DNA of 64,000 nucleotides from Ectobacillus antri (GTDB lineage Bacteria; Bacillota; Bacilli; Bacillales; Bacillaceae_G): positions 124,001-188,000 of the forward strand of contig NZ_RIAV01000002.1 of assembly GCF_003852715.1 (NCBI RefSeq), read 5' to 3'. Below the pieces are notes generated by a model. It saw only the letters and a list, made by a program, of their open reading frames with translations, was not told where the DNA came from and did not search any database. This document shows, in pieces, positions 16,711 to 27,322 of this stretch; the first letter of the stretch is position 1, and each line of letters starts with the position of its first letter. Made by a program: the position numbers and the translations under genes.

Positions 16711-19008
16711 TTGCAAGGTCAATGGATATATATTTTAATATCCGTTGCAGCAGGAATTGTAACGGTGTCGTCTCAGTTTGCCTGGTATATGCTGCTTATG
16801 ATCGTGTTGTATACACTATATTTGTTTTATATGCGTCCTGTACGTAGCTTTGTTATATGTATCAGTGGTTTTCTACTTGCTGTTGTGTATATGCAATATA
16901 TAGAAAAGGAAAATACGCCTTCTGTTCCTCTCTCTTCGTTTTATGGTGTTATTGAAACTTCTCCTCTTGTAGACGGTGATCGACTCTCTTTTATAGTTAC
17001 TACTGAAAATGCGTCTTTTCGTCTCGTTTATAAACTCCAAACCTATAGAGAACAACAGAAGTGGAACAAGCAAATGCCTGGACTAACATGCTTCTTTACA
17101 GGTACAAGTGAAATTCCTTCACCTTCTCGTAATCCTGGTTTATTTGACTATCGGGAGTATTTAAGAAAACAACAAATCCATTATTTGTTTCGTGCCTCCA
17201 CAATTTCTTCTTGTACGTCCAACCCATCGTTTACTCATCGGCTATTCTCTATAAGGAAAACAGCTATAACCTATGTGAATACTCATCTTCCTGAACAAGC
17301 TGCAGCCTTTACAAATGCCCTTGTATACGGTGACCGTTACGGGCTAGATGAGGAGACAGAGCGTGCGTACCAAGAGCTCGGTCTTGTTCACTTGTTAGCG
17401 ATATCGGGTTCGCATATCAGCTTGTTGATTGGTATAGGGGGATATATATTATTGCGTTTGGGTGTAACAAAAGAGATAACAGCTGTTGTATTTGTTGTAA
17501 TTGTACCATTGTATATGTTTTTAGCAGGGGCCTCGCCATCGGTTATCCGCGCTTCTTTGATGGGAATATGTGCGCTAGTAGCATTACTATTTGCGCTTCG
17601 TATATCCGGCTTAGACATCTTATCCATTGCAGTTCTACTCATGTTACTCCACAACCCCTATGTGTTATATGATATTGGATTTCAGTACTCTGTATTTTCA
17701 ACCGCTGTTTTACTTCTTTCCTCCAGAACCATACTTATGGGTGGATGGTGGCAAGCTTATCTTAATATGAGCATTGTAGCCCAACTGGCTGCCATTCCTG
17801 TGACTTTGCACTACTTTGGACAAATCTCCCCGTATAGCCTTGTTTTAAATCTTGTATATGTCCCATACCTCTCCTTCATCATTTTACCACTTTGTCTTAT
17901 AACCCTCTTTTTATCTGTAGCACTCCCTTCTCTAGCACAGCTAACAGCACAGCTCCTTACTTACCTTCTAGATATATCCAGTTTGTTGCTAGCCGTTTGT
18001 GAAAAGTTGCCGTTTCGTCAACTGACATTTGGTGCGTCACCAATGTATGTAACAATTTTGTATGTGGTTTGTATAACTGCAATCTTTATTGCTTGGGAGG
18101 GAAGAGTATGGCGTAAATGGCTAGTACATTGTATTTTTATGCTGGTTTTATTATGTAGTTTGCATTATGTGTCACCATTTTTTCGTGGGCATGGCACCGT
18201 TACATTTCTAGATGTGGGACAAGGAGATTGTATTATTATTCAGTTGCCGTATTCGAAAGCAACCTATGTAATTGACACTGGGGGAAATATTTCATTGCCA
18301 AAAGAGTCTTGGCAGATTCGGAAACGAGAATACTCTATAGGAACGGATGTGCTCTTGCCGTATTTAAGAAGTCAGGGCATTCGCCGCATCGATAAGCTCA
18401 TTCTAACACACGGAGATCAAGATCATATTGGCGCCGCCAAGGATATCTTAAAAGCGGTATCGGTAAAAGAAGTTATAGTGGGAAAAAAGAGGTTGTATGG
18501 TGAACTAGAGGAAGAAAGCAAGCGACTAGCGCTAAAAAAGGGAATTGCTGTGCGGACTGTGACGGCGGGGGATACATGGAAGAGTGGAGCATATCAATTT
18601 ACTATTTTAGCACCAGCACACGAGGCGAGAAATGAAAATGATTATTCTATTGTCTTGTATACAGAAATGGGCGGCAAACGGTGGTTGTTCACTGGAGATT
18701 TAGAGGCGAATGGGGAAGAAAGTTTGGTGAAGCGTTATGGTTCGATTCCCGCAGATATTTTAAAAGTAGGGCATCATGGCAGTAAGACATCTACAACGGA
18801 TACGCTTATCCGTGCAGTACAACCTACAACTGCTATCATTTCAGCTGGTGTACAAAATCGATACGGTCATCCTCATCAAGAAGTGTTACAGCGTTTAAAA
18901 GAAAATAAAATTTCTATATGGCGTACAGATCAGCATGGGGCAATTATTTTTACATTTACAGCTGAAGGGGGAACCTTTCAAAGAAATATTACATATGATG
19001 ACATATAA
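16711..19008 (+). CDS. comEC: DNA uptake channel protein ComEC
   Basis: About 765 residues. Order: two or three N-terminal membrane segments, a DUF4131 region, the ComEC/Rec2 competence domain with many membrane segments (LLAISGSHISLLIGIGGY), and a C-terminal metallo-beta-lactamase domain (FLDVGQGDC, LTHGDQDHIGA, VGHHGSKTST). It forms the channel that brings single-stranded DNA into the cytoplasm and probably degrades the other strand. AAAGGAG at 16695-16701 fits the TTG at 16711 with 9-base spacing; an ATG at 16705 is too close and one at 16690 lies upstream of the site. Confidence 0.92.
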   Translation: MQGQWIYILISVAAGIVTVSSQFAWYMLLMIVLYTLYLFYMRPVRSFVICISGFLLAVVYMQYIEKENTPSVPLSSFYGVIETSPLVDGDRLSFIVTTENASFRLVYKLQTYREQQKWNKQMPGLTCFFTGTSEIPSPSRNPGLFDYREYLRKQQIHYLFRASTISSCTSNPSFTHRLFSIRKTAITYVNTHLPEQAAAFTNALVYGDRYGLDEETERAYQELGLVHLLAISGSHISLLIGIGGYILLRLGVTKEITAVVFVVIVPLYMFLAGASPSVIRASLMGICALVALLFALRISGLDILSIAVLLMLLHNPYVLYDIGFQYSVFSTAVLLLSSRTILMGGWWQAYLNMSIVAQLAAIPVTLHYFGQISPYSLVLNLVYVPYLSFIILPLCLITLFLSVALPSLAQLTAQLLTYLLDISSLLLAVCEKLPFRQLTFGASPMYVTILYVVCITAIFIAWEGRVWRKWLVHCIFMLVLLCSLHYVSPFFRGHGTVTFLDVGQGDCIIIQLPYSKATYVIDTGGNISLPKESWQIRKREYSIGTDVLLPYLRSQGIRRIDKLILTHGDQDHIGAAKDILKAVSVKEVIVGKKRLYGELEEESKRLALKKGIAVRTVTAGDTWKSGAYQFTILAPAHEARNENDYSIVLYTEMGGKRWLFTGDLEANGEESLVKRYGSIPADILKVGHHGSKTSTTDTLIRAVQPTTAIISAGVQNRYGHPHQEVLQRLKENKISIWRTDQHGAIIFTFTAEGGTFQRNITYDDI

Positions 19009-19239
19009 AAAAGAGAACCCCATGATATAGGTGTAAGTCGTTTAAATAGGAAATAATAACGGGCAATGTATAGTGAGTTGGTAGGGCTTGTAGGGAGTGC
19101 ATGCTCTAAGCCCGTAAGCATCGATGAGTGCTTCTTTTGTGCGATTATTTTCTTGCTGTTTACACATGGGGATGACTACATTATAAATTCTACTATTTTT
19201 AATGAGTAGAATTCCTCGGGTGTTTGCAAAAATAAAACC

Positions 19240-19271
19240 AAATGAAAATAAGACTGCACGCGGCAGTCTTA
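19240..19271 (-). terminator. Terminator of yqzM
   Basis: TAAGACTGC / GCAGTCTTA, 9-bp stem with loop ACGCG; T-rich on the minus strand. The right arm contains the yqzM stop codon. Confidence 0.75.
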
Positions 19272-19403
19272 GGAAGCAATAAAATGAATTACTGTTGCAA
19301 TGACAAACAAAGTAGTGAAGAACCCGAAGGAAACAATGAAACCAACCCCTGAATCTACTGCATCATTTCGCGTGCTTTGAACGTTTTTTTCAAACTCATT
19401 CAT
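19269..19403 (-). CDS. yqzM: Small membrane protein YqzM
   Basis: A 44-residue protein beginning MNEFEKNVQSTRNDAVDSGV, with one membrane segment from about residue 21 to 43 (GFIVSFGFFTTLFVIATVIH). It matches YqzM of bacilli, found between comEC and holA. Function unknown. A strong ribosome site GGGAGGGG precedes the ATG at 19403. Confidence 0.85.
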   Translation of the reverse strand: MNEFEKNVQSTRNDAVDSGVGFIVSFGFFTTLFVIATVIHFIAS

Positions 19404-19662
19404 TGATATACCCCTCCCAACTCATTACTTTCAGTATAAGATAATGTCAGAAAAAAATCTACAATTTCTCTGTGAGATATGATGTTGATGAAGAAGTCGT
19501 CGCGAAGCGTTTATCGTTAACAAGTAAGTATCCCGGGGCTTGCGTGTTGACGTTTCATATAGATTGGGGGCGGGCACAACAGGTGCCTGTCCTGGCTGTG
19601 CTTGTAAAAGATACGTGCTACAAGTAGTATAGAGATATAACTGTTTACGGGAGAGTTTACTT

Positions 19663-20673
19663 ATGAACAATATACATAAAAAGCTAAAAAGAGGCGAATT
19701 TGCTTCTATTTATTTACTATATGGCACTGAAATGTATTTTATAAATGAGACGCTGGAAATATTACTTACAGAAGCACTAGAGGAGCAGGACCGGGAGTTT
19801 AATGCGGTCATATATGACTTAGAAGATTCTTATGTAGAAGATGTAGTGGAAGATGCGAAGACGTTACCGTTTTTTGGAGAGCGTAAAGTGATTATTGTGA
19901 AATCACCGCTGTTTTTAACCTCACAAAAAGAGAAAATCGAACAAAACGTAAAGGTGCTTGAGGAATATCTAGAAGAGCCATCTCCCTTTACTATTCTAGT
20001 TTTTGTGGCGCCATTTGAAAAATTGGACGAGCGTAAAAAAATTACCAAGCTGTTAAAAACAAAATCAGAAGTCATGGAAGCTAACGTTATGCAATTGGCG
20101 GATGTACGGAAATGGATTCATGAAAAAGTGGTTGAACATCAAATTACGATGGAAGAAACAGCTATTGATCAGCTACTAGATTTGGTAGGAAGTAATATTA
20201 TGGTTTTATCGCAGGAGATAGAAAAACTTTGCTTGTATTGCGAAATTGGAGGCAATGTCACAGCAAGTATGGTCGCGGAGCTTGTTCCTAAATCGATTGA
20301 GCAAAACGTATTCATGTTGGTGGAAAAAGTAGTGCGACGGGATATTGGTGCAGCTATGCGCATATTAGATGAGTTGCTTGTACATCAAGAAGAACCAATT
20401 AAGATTTTGGCATTGCTTGCGGGGCAGTTCCGCTTATTATATCAAGTAAAGGAATTGCAGCAGCATGGATATGCACAAAATCAAATTGCTTCTCATATTG
20501 GTGTCCATCCCTATCGTGTTAAGTTGGCGATGAAGCAAACAAATTCGTTTTCGTTTGAGCAGTTACGCTTTATTACAAGTAAGCTTGCTGATGCAGATTA
20601 TGATGTGAAAACGGGTAAAATGGAAAAACGGTTGGTGTTAGAGTTTTTTATTATGAGCTTAAATGCTTTATAA
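19663..20673 (+). CDS. holA: DNA polymerase III delta subunit
   Basis: A 336-residue clamp-loader subunit (YqeN/HolA) that opens the beta sliding clamp. The N-terminus IYLLYGTEMYFINETLE and the segment NVFMLVEKVVRRDIGAAMRI match the family; it lacks a functional P-loop, as expected for delta. The ATG follows TTTACGGGAGAGTTTACTT. The 3' end merges with a repeat element whose first bases provide the TAA. Confidence 0.93.
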   Translation: MNNIHKKLKRGEFASIYLLYGTEMYFINETLEILLTEALEEQDREFNAVIYDLEDSYVEDVVEDAKTLPFFGERKVIIVKSPLFLTSQKEKIEQNVKVLEEYLEEPSPFTILVFVAPFEKLDERKKITKLLKTKSEVMEANVMQLADVRKWIHEKVVEHQITMEETAIDQLLDLVGSNIMVLSQEIEKLCLYCEIGGNVTASMVAELVPKSIEQNVFMLVEKVVRRDIGAAMRILDELLVHQEEPIKILALLAGQFRLLYQVKELQQHGYAQNQIASHIGVHPYRVKLAMKQTNSFSFEQLRFITSKLADADYDVKTGKMEKRLVLEFFIMSLNAL

Positions 20674-20838
20674 GAGGCTGGGACAAAAGGTTTTCAGCCA
20701 AAGAAAAATCCGAACTATTAGTCGGAATTCTCTACACAGAATTCGATTTAGTTCGGATTTTTCCTTTATGAGTGTTCGTTATTCTCTATTCTTTCGGCTT
20801 TAGAGTTACATGATGCCGTTATGTCCGGGCCTCTTTTT
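20671..20838. repeat. Terminator-like dispersed repeat, copy 1
   Basis: A 167-base element starting with the holA stop codon (TAAGAGGCTGGGACA) and ending in TGTCCGGGCCTCTTTTT, its inverted end. Inside, AGCCAAAGAA pairs with TTCTTTCGGCT, and a central hairpin with arms CCGAACTA / TAGTTCGG (20710-20756) ends in ATTTTT. A second copy with about a dozen differences lies at 34048-34216, also on a stop codon. The structure makes it a probable transcription terminator. Confidence 0.8.
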
Positions 20839-20964
20839 GTATAAAGATGCCAGTACAATTTTTGTTCATGATGAGATTTTTTAATGAAGTATATGGCAGG
20901 GATTTGAAAAAGTAAACATTCAAAGTTATTAGTAGAATGTAACCATTGATTTGTGCGGATTCAT

Positions 20965-20990
20965 AAAAAAAACGACCCAGTTGGATCGTT
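20965..20990 (-). terminator. Terminator of rpsT
   Basis: AACGACCC / GGATCGTT, 8-bp stem with loop AGTT; the A run at 20965-20970 gives the U tract on the minus strand. Confidence 0.8.
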
Positions 20991-20996
20991 TCATCA

Positions 20997-21263
20997 TTAC
21001 GCGTTTGTAACGTTAAGACGTTTCGCTAAGCGAGACTTCTTACGAGCAGCAGCGTTTTTGTGGATCAAGCCTTTTGTTGCAGCTTTGTCAAGCTTTTTCG
21101 CAGCAGTTACGAAAGCTGTTTTTGCATTTTCAAGATCGTTATTGTTAAGTAAAGCTTCTACAGTTTTAACAGCTGTACGCATGTCAGACTTTAGAGAAGC
21201 GTTATGTGCACGACGCTCTTCGCTAAGGCTAGCGCGTTTGATAGCAGATTTAATGTTTGCCAT
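20997..21263 (-). CDS. rpsT: 30S ribosomal protein S20
   Basis: An 88-residue basic protein starting [20 protein letters not shown] and ending [13 protein letters not shown]. It is divergent from gpr, as in B. subtilis. The ATG at 21263 follows CCAGGGAGGTGAAAGAT on the minus strand; reading further upstream is possible in frame but unsupported. Confidence 0.96.
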   Translation of the reverse strand: MANIKSAIKRASLSEERRAHNASLKSDMRTAVKTVEALLNNNDLENAKTAFVTAAKKLDKAATKGLIHKNAAARKKSRLAKRLNVTNA

Positions 21264-21453
21264 ATCTTTCACCTCCCTGGTGCGATCGAGTAACTCGATA
21301 CTTACATAGAACAAGAGATATTCTATCAAACGAAAGAGGGAATTGCAATAGAGTTCAGCAATGAAATTTTTACAAACTATATTTTGTCTAAGAATGGGCG
21401 TCTTTACTTTAGGGAAATATAAGCACATTTCATATAGATTAGGAGGATGAATA

Positions 21454-22554
21454 ATGAATGAACTGGATTTAAGTCAATATTCCGTACGAACAGATTTAGC
21501 GGTAGAAGCCCATGAATTGGTACAAGAGCGTCAGCAAGTTCCTGGGGTGGTGACAGGTGTCAATGTACAAGAGCGTGAGGAAGACGGGGTGATCATTACA
21601 AAGGTAACGATTGCAGATACAGGAACGGAAGCGATGGGAAAAAAACCGGGCAATTATTTAACGCTGCAAATACAAGGAATACGTCAACAAGATACAGAAC
21701 TGCAGCAAAAGGTAGAAAAGGTATTCGCTAGAGAATTTTCACGTTTTTTAGAGGAAATCGGTGTAGGAAGAGAAGCGAGCTGTTTGGTGGTAGGTCTTGG
21801 GAACTGGAATGTAACACCTGATGCGCTAGGACCTATCGTTGTAGAAAATTTACTCGTGACACGCCACCTCTTTGAATTGCAGCCCGAACAAGTCGAAGAA
21901 GGATTTCGCTCTGTTAGCGCGTTACGTCCCGGTGTGATGGGGATTACAGGACTTGAAACAAGCGATATTATTCATGGAGTAATTGAAAAAGCAAAACCTG
22001 ACTTTTTAATTGCTATTGATGCATTAGCAGCACGCTCTATTGAGCGAGTAAATACAACAATCCAGATTTCAGATACGGGCATTCATCCAGGCTCAGGAAT
22101 TGGGAACAAGAGAAAAGAGCTTAGCAAAGAAACACTCGGAATTCCAGTAATAGCAATTGGCGTTCCTACTGTAGTAGACGCTGTTTCTATCACAAGCGAT
22201 ACAATAGACTTTATTTTAAAGCATTTTGGGCGAGAGATAAAAGAAGGACATAAACCATCGCGATCTTTGTTGCCGGCAGGTTTTTCATTTGGAGAAAAGA
22301 AAAGATTAACAGATGATGATATGCCAGGAGAAAAGCAACGCAATATGTTTATGGGGATTGTCGGGACATTAGAAGAAGAGGAAAAAAGAAAGCTTATTTA
22401 TGAAGTATTGGCACCTCTTGGTCATAATTTAATGGTCACACCTAAAGAAGTAGATGTATTTATTGAAGATATGGCCAATATTTTAGCTGGGGGATTAAAT
22501 GCTGCCTTGCATCATCAGGTAGATCAAGATAATGTTGGGGCATATACTCATTAA
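21454..22554 (+). CDS. gpr: Germination protease GPR
   Basis: A 366-residue protease that degrades small acid-soluble spore proteins at germination. The N-terminus [20 protein letters not shown] holds the short pro-sequence removed on activation. Family motifs such as [16 protein letters not shown] and [13 protein letters not shown] are present. The start follows ATTAGGAGGATGAATA. Its TAA overlaps the ATG of yqxA; spoIIP, which lies between them in B. subtilis, is absent. Confidence 0.95.
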   Translation: MNELDLSQYSVRTDLAVEAHELVQERQQVPGVVTGVNVQEREEDGVIITKVTIADTGTEAMGKKPGNYLTLQIQGIRQQDTELQQKVEKVFAREFSRFLEEIGVGREASCLVVGLGNWNVTPDALGPIVVENLLVTRHLFELQPEQVEEGFRSVSALRPGVMGITGLETSDIIHGVIEKAKPDFLIAIDALAARSIERVNTTIQISDTGIHPGSGIGNKRKELSKETLGIPVIAIGVPTVVDAVSITSDTIDFILKHFGREIKEGHKPSRSLLPAGFSFGEKKRLTDDDMPGEKQRNMFMGIVGTLEEEEKRKLIYEVLAPLGHNLMVTPKEVDVFIEDMANILAGGLNAALHHQVDQDNVGAYTH

Positions 22555-22877
22555 TGGAGGAGTTCCTAAAAAAATGCGGACTTTTGTTAGTGCTGCTTTC
22601 CGTTATTACAGCAACGTGCATACACCTTGTGGGAGATGGATTGAAGCGTATGAAGGGGTATTCCTACAGCTATGATGATATTGCCCATGTTGCGGGAAAA
22701 GCTGAACCATTTAGGATAGAGGAAAAAGAACGACAGTTAGAGAGTATCCACACCTTTAACATATGGTCAGGGAGTGCTCAATTAATAACAAGTATAGTTG
22801 AAGAATTAACATACGTAGTCACAGACGGGATGATTCAAAAAATTCGTGACATCTTTACAACGTGGGTCTACAAATAG
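22554..22877 (+). CDS. yqxA: DUF3679 protein YqxA
   Basis: A 107-residue protein with an N-terminal membrane segment (residues 9-25) and GLKRMKGYSYSYDD, the DUF3679 signature. The C-terminal half should lie outside the membrane. Function unknown; it accompanies gpr and lepA in bacilli. Start codon and gpr stop overlap (TAATG), so translation is coupled to gpr. Confidence 0.75.
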   Translation: MEEFLKKCGLLLVLLSVITATCIHLVGDGLKRMKGYSYSYDDIAHVAGKAEPFRIEEKERQLESIHTFNIWSGSAQLITSIVEELTYVVTDGMIQKIRDIFTTWVYK

Positions 22878-23085
22878 GTAGTTGCCTAATTTGTTGGTAC
22901 ATAGTGGTTATAGAGGCACTATCTCTTCTTATTTTGGCCATGGGTAGATAAATTTTAGCATTGTGTTTTTATGCCCAAAACCATAGATATACTTTATGCG
23001 ATCGGTTTCTGGCAATTTTCGTTGAATCTTCGTTGTCGTATTGATATAATCAAGGCTAGTGTGTGAGATCAGTAGGAGTGAGAAG

Positions 23086-24912
23086 ATGAATAAAGAAGAA
23101 AGAGCAAGTAGGCAATCTCGAATTCGTAATTTTTCTATTATTGCCCATATTGACCACGGGAAGTCAACGCTAGCCGATCGTATCTTAGAAAAAACAGGTG
23201 CGCTTTCGCAGCGTGAAATGAAAGATCAGCTACTAGATTCAATGGATTTAGAGCGTGAACGTGGAATTACTATTAAGCTGAATGCGGTTCAGTTGAATTA
23301 TAAAGCAAAAGACGGCGAAACGTATACCATGCATTTGATTGATACGCCAGGGCATGTCGATTTTACATACGAGGTGTCCCGTAGCTTGGCAGCTTGTGAA
23401 GGGGCAATCTTAGTTGTGGATGCTGCACAAGGCATTGAAGCACAAACGCTAGCCAATGTATATCTTGCACTTGATAATAACTTGGAAATTTTGCCGGTCA
23501 TTAACAAAATTGATTTGCCAAGTGCTGATCCGGAGCGCGTGCGTCAAGAGGTAGAAGACGTTATCGGTCTGGATGCATCAGAAGCTGTATTGGCTTCTGC
23601 AAAAGCGGGAATTGGAATTGAAGAGATTTTAGAGCAAATTGTAGAAAAAGTACCTGCCCCGCCGGGAGACCCAGAAGAACCACTACAAGCTCTTATCTTT
23701 GACTCGTTATACGACGCATATCGTGGTGTTATTGCGTATATTCGTGTTGTGAACGGTACGGTAAAGGTTGGAGATAAAGTCCGCATGATGGCGACAGGGA
23801 AAGAGTTTGAAGTCACAGAAGTTGGAGTATTCACACCGAAGGCAGTCCTGCGTGATGAGTTGACGGTTGGTGATGTAGGATTCTTAACCGCGTCTATTAA
23901 AAACGTAGGTGATACGCGCGTGGGTGATACTATTACACATGCCAAGCGTCCAGCTGCTTCACCTTTGCCTGGTTATCGTAAATTAAACCCAATGGTATTC
24001 TGTGGTTTATATCCAATTGATACAGCACGTTACAATGACCTGCGAGAAGCACTTGAAAAACTACAACTGAACGACTCTGCCTTGGAGTTTGAAGCAGAAA
24101 CATCACAGGCACTTGGTTTTGGTTTCCGCTGTGGCTTTTTGGGGCTTCTTCATATGGAAATCATTCAGGAGCGCATTGAACGCGAGTTTAAAATTGATTT
24201 GATTACAACAGCGCCGAGTGTTATTTACAAGGTGTATTTAACAAACGGAGAAGAAATTGTTGTAGATAACCCTTCTAATATGCCAGATCCACAAACAATT
24301 GATCGCATTGAAGAGCCGTATGTGAAAGCGACAGTAATGGTACCAAACGATTATGTCGGTGCTGTTATGGAAATCTGTCAAGGCAAACGCGGCACATTTA
24401 TTGATATGCAATACCTAGACCAAAGTCGCGTTACATTAACATATGAAATTCCTTTGTCTGAGATTGTATATGACTTCTTTGACCAATTAAAATCCAGTAC
24501 GAAAGGATATGCATCATTTGATTATGAGTTGATTGGCTACAAGCCTTCCAAGCTTGTAAAGATGGATATCTTACTAAACGGAGAGAATGTGGATGCTTTG
24601 TCCTTTATTGTGCATCGTGATTCTGCCTATGAGCGTGGCAAAGTAATTGTAGAGAAATTGAAGGAACTTATTCCAAGACAACAATTTGAGGTACCTGTAC
24701 AGGCAGCCATCGGAAACAAAGTTGTTGCGCGTTCTACTATTAAAGCAATGCGTAAAAACGTTTTGGCAAAATGTTATGGTGGAGATATTTCTCGTAAGCG
24801 CAAGCTTCTTGAAAAACAAAAAGAAGGTAAAAAACGCATGAAATCCGTCGGCTCTGTTGAAGTGCCGCAAGAAGCGTTCATGGCAGTTTTGCGTATGGAT
24901 GATAATAAATAA
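23086..24912 (+). CDS. lepA: Elongation factor 4 (LepA)
   Basis: A 608-residue translational GTPase that acts on stalled or misassembled ribosomes. G1 is AHIDHGKST (residues 20-28), G3 DTPGH, G4 NKID; the LepA-specific C-terminal domain ends with [20 protein letters not shown]. The ATG at 23086 follows AGTAGGAGTGAGAAG. A frame upstream to 23059 lacks a ribosome site. It is nearly identical to the B. subtilis protein by eye. Confidence 0.97.
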   Translation: MNKEERASRQSRIRNFSIIAHIDHGKSTLADRILEKTGALSQREMKDQLLDSMDLERERGITIKLNAVQLNYKAKDGETYTMHLIDTPGHVDFTYEVSRSLAACEGAILVVDAAQGIEAQTLANVYLALDNNLEILPVINKIDLPSADPERVRQEVEDVIGLDASEAVLASAKAGIGIEEILEQIVEKVPAPPGDPEEPLQALIFDSLYDAYRGVIAYIRVVNGTVKVGDKVRMMATGKEFEVTEVGVFTPKAVLRDELTVGDVGFLTASIKNVGDTRVGDTITHAKRPAASPLPGYRKLNPMVFCGLYPIDTARYNDLREALEKLQLNDSALEFEAETSQALGFGFRCGFLGLLHMEIIQERIEREFKIDLITTAPSVIYKVYLTNGEEIVVDNPSNMPDPQTIDRIEEPYVKATVMVPNDYVGAVMEICQGKRGTFIDMQYLDQSRVTLTYEIPLSEIVYDFFDQLKSSTKGYASFDYELIGYKPSKLVKMDILLNGENVDALSFIVHRDSAYERGKVIVEKLKELIPRQQFEVPVQAAIGNKVVARSTIKAMRKNVLAKCYGGDISRKRKLLEKQKEGKKRMKSVGSVEVPQEAFMAVLRMDDNK

Positions 24913-24934
24913 AAAGCCGCGATCGCGGCTTTTT
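24911..24934 (+). terminator. Terminator of lepA
   Basis: Perfect 24-base palindrome: AAAAAGCCGC / GCGGCTTTTT around GATC, followed by more T. Confidence 0.9.
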
Positions 24935-24993
24935 ATTTATTATCTGCTTGTGTTCTTATCAAGGTATAACCGTATGAAGAAAGGAAGCTTCAA

Positions 24994-26130
24994 ATGCGAG
25001 CAGCGTATATTCATATTCCATTTTGTCAGCATATCTGTCATTATTGTGACTTTAACAAGGTTTTTATTGATAGACAGCCTGTTGATTTGTATTTGGATTA
25101 TTTAGAAAAAGAAATAGTAAATACTTTACAAGTTGCACCATTTCAGCAATTAGACACTATTTTTGTGGGAGGTGGCACACCGACCGCATTAAATATGGCG
25201 CAAACGGAAAAACTTCTTTTTGTAATTAATAAACATCTGGTACCACGTACAGTAAATTACGAACTGACATTTGAAGCAAATCCAGGTGATTTACCAAAAG
25301 AAAAGTTACAACTTTTGCTTGACGGAGGGGTGAATCGACTAAGTTTTGGCGTTCAGTCTTTTAATGATGAACTACTTCAAAGTATTGGTCGTGCTCATAC
25401 AAAGCGTGACGTATTAACGGCTCTTACAGAGGCACAAGAAGTAGGGTTTACAAATCTAAATGTAGATTTAATTTACTCACTTCCTGGACAAACATTAGAA
25501 GACTTACAAGATACCTTGGAGACAGCTTTTACGCTCGATGTGCAGCATTTCTCTGCGTATTCGCTTATTATTGAGCCTAAAACGGTCTTTTATAATCTTA
25601 TGCGCCGTGGAAAGCTACCTTTGCCTGGAGAAGAGAATGAAGCTAACATGTATGAGATGGTAATAGATGCGATGTCGCGTAATGGCTATTCCCAATATGA
25701 AATAAGTAACTTTTCAAAGCCAGGATATGAAAGCAGACATAACTTAACTTACTGGAATAATGAGTACTACTATGGATTTGGTGCCGGAGCGCACAGCTAT
25801 GTAGATGGCAAGCGTATTCAGAATGTGGGGCCGTTGAAAAAATATTTTGAAACGATAGATGCTGCAGGATTTCCATACCTTTCTGCACACGATGTGACAA
25901 AAGAAGAACAAATGGAAGAGGAAATGTTTTTGGGACTTCGTAAGGAAAAAGGTGTACACAAAACAACATTTGCTGCGAAATATGGTATATCTGTACACGA
26001 AGTATTTGAAAAACAAATTCGTGAACAGGTAAAGCATGGTTTGCTCGAAGAAACAGAACATACAATTCGTCTTACAAGAGCAGGTAAACTATTAGGGAAT
26101 GAGGTATTTCAAACATTCTTAATGGAATAA
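24994..26130 (+). CDS. hemW: Radical SAM heme chaperone HemW
   Basis: A 378-residue radical SAM protein related to coproporphyrinogen III dehydrogenase. The 4Fe-4S cysteines are C11, C15 and C18 in PFCQHICHYCDF. GGGTPTAL and NRLSFGVQSFND are further family motifs. It lacks the extra N-terminal motif of true HemN, so it fits HemW, which inserts heme rather than making it. It precedes the hrcA promoter. Confidence 0.92.
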   Translation: MRAAYIHIPFCQHICHYCDFNKVFIDRQPVDLYLDYLEKEIVNTLQVAPFQQLDTIFVGGGTPTALNMAQTEKLLFVINKHLVPRTVNYELTFEANPGDLPKEKLQLLLDGGVNRLSFGVQSFNDELLQSIGRAHTKRDVLTALTEAQEVGFTNLNVDLIYSLPGQTLEDLQDTLETAFTLDVQHFSAYSLIIEPKTVFYNLMRRGKLPLPGEENEANMYEMVIDAMSRNGYSQYEISNFSKPGYESRHNLTYWNNEYYYGFGAGAHSYVDGKRIQNVGPLKKYFETIDAAGFPYLSAHDVTKEEQMEEEMFLGLRKEKGVHKTTFAAKYGISVHEVFEKQIREQVKHGLLEETEHTIRLTRAGKLLGNEVFQTFLME

Positions 26131-26175
26131 GCGTTACATGTAGAACCAAATTTTTTGCTTGCGTATGCATAAGCG

Positions 26176-26242
26176 TTGACAATGATACAGAAGTTTTGGT
26201 AATTTAATATTAGATTTAGCACTCAAAGTAAAAGAGTGCTAA
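26176..26242 (+). promoter_or_regulatory. Promoter and CIRCE operator of the dnaK operon
   Basis: TTGACA at 26176-26181 is followed by an AT-rich -10 near 26200. TTAGCACTC-N9-GAGTGCTAA at 26216-26242 is a perfect CIRCE inverted repeat, the HrcA binding site, placed near the transcription start. Confidence 0.95.
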
Positions 26243-26257
26243 CAGAGGTGATGATAT

Positions 26258-27289
26258 ATGCTTACAGAACGTCAGCTCTTAATTTTACAAATTATCATTG
26301 ACGACTTCATCCGTTCTGCGCAACCTGTAGGTTCACGCACATTGTCAAAAAAAGATGAGATTACGTTTAGTTCTGCGACCATCCGAAATGAGATGGCGGA
26401 TTTAGAAGAACAAGGGTATATTGAAAAAACACACAGTTCTTCTGGTCGTGTACCATCTGAGAAGGGTTATCGGTTTTACGTTGATCATTTGCTGTCTCCG
26501 CAGCGCTTACCTGCAGAAGATATTGTGAAAGTCAAAGGCGTATTCGCGGAACGCATGATTGAAATGGAGAAAATTGCACAGCAGTCGGCGGAAATTTTAT
26601 CAGATTTGACAAGTTACACAGCGATTGTACTAGGTCCTAAGGTCAGTGAAAATAAGCTGAAGAACGTTCAAATTGTTCCAATCGCAGCCAATACCATAGT
26701 GGCTATCATCGTAACTGACTCCGGTCATGTACAAAGTAGAACAATTACAATTCCGGAATACATTGAAGTTGCAGATTTGGAACGAATGGTCAATATTTTA
26801 AATGAAAAGCTCACTGGTGTACCAATCTCTGAGCTTCACAATAAAATCTTTAAAGAAATTATCACTGTATTGCGGCAACACGTACAAAACTATGATCAGG
26901 TTATTAAATTGCTCGATGGTACGTTTCAGTTTAGTGCATCGCAAAAAATTTATTTTGGCGGTAAAACGAACATGCTATCGCAACCAGAGTTTCATGATAT
27001 TCAAAAGGTGCGTTCATTGCTTCATATGATTGATCAGGAGCAGGATTTCTACCACCTATTAGGTAATACGGCCGGGTTGCAGGTAAAGATTGGTCGAGAG
27101 AATGGTCCATCCGCTATGGAAGATTGTAGTCTTATTACAGCATCTTATTCTATCGGCGAGGATACACTAGGTACATTCGCAATTCTAGGACCAACCCGCA
27201 TGAATTATGCACGTGTGATTAGCTTGTTGCAATTATTTACCGGGCAGCTTGCCGATGTATTTGAAAAATCGCAGCAAAATAAAACGTAA
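26258..27289 (+). CDS. hrcA: Heat-inducible transcription repressor HrcA
   Basis: A 343-residue repressor of class I heat-shock genes. The N-terminal winged helix contains [10 protein letters not shown] and [18 protein letters not shown]; the rest is the HrcA core ending in a dimerisation region. It binds CIRCE at 26216 and so controls its own operon, with GroEL as the usual co-factor. First gene of hrcA-grpE-dnaK-dnaJ. Confidence 0.97.
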   Translation: MLTERQLLILQIIIDDFIRSAQPVGSRTLSKKDEITFSSATIRNEMADLEEQGYIEKTHSSSGRVPSEKGYRFYVDHLLSPQRLPAEDIVKVKGVFAERMIEMEKIAQQSAEILSDLTSYTAIVLGPKVSENKLKNVQIVPIAANTIVAIIVTDSGHVQSRTITIPEYIEVADLERMVNILNEKLTGVPISELHNKIFKEIITVLRQHVQNYDQVIKLLDGTFQFSASQKIYFGGKTNMLSQPEFHDIQKVRSLLHMIDQEQDFYHLLGNTAGLQVKIGRENGPSAMEDCSLITASYSIGEDTLGTFAILGPTRMNYARVISLLQLFTGQLADVFEKSQQNKT

Positions 27290-27322
27290 TTGGTAAGAAC
27301 CGCATTTTTAAGGGAGGTGAAA

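Noticed and set aside
19404-19662. Riboswitch or T-box leader before holA
   Set aside because: There is no conserved T-box sequence and no terminator/antiterminator pair; only scattered short pairings.
22574-22693. Alternative ATG with a GGAGGAG site in another frame inside yqxA
   Set aside because: It gives only 39 codons without family similarity; the yqxA frame matches DUF3679.
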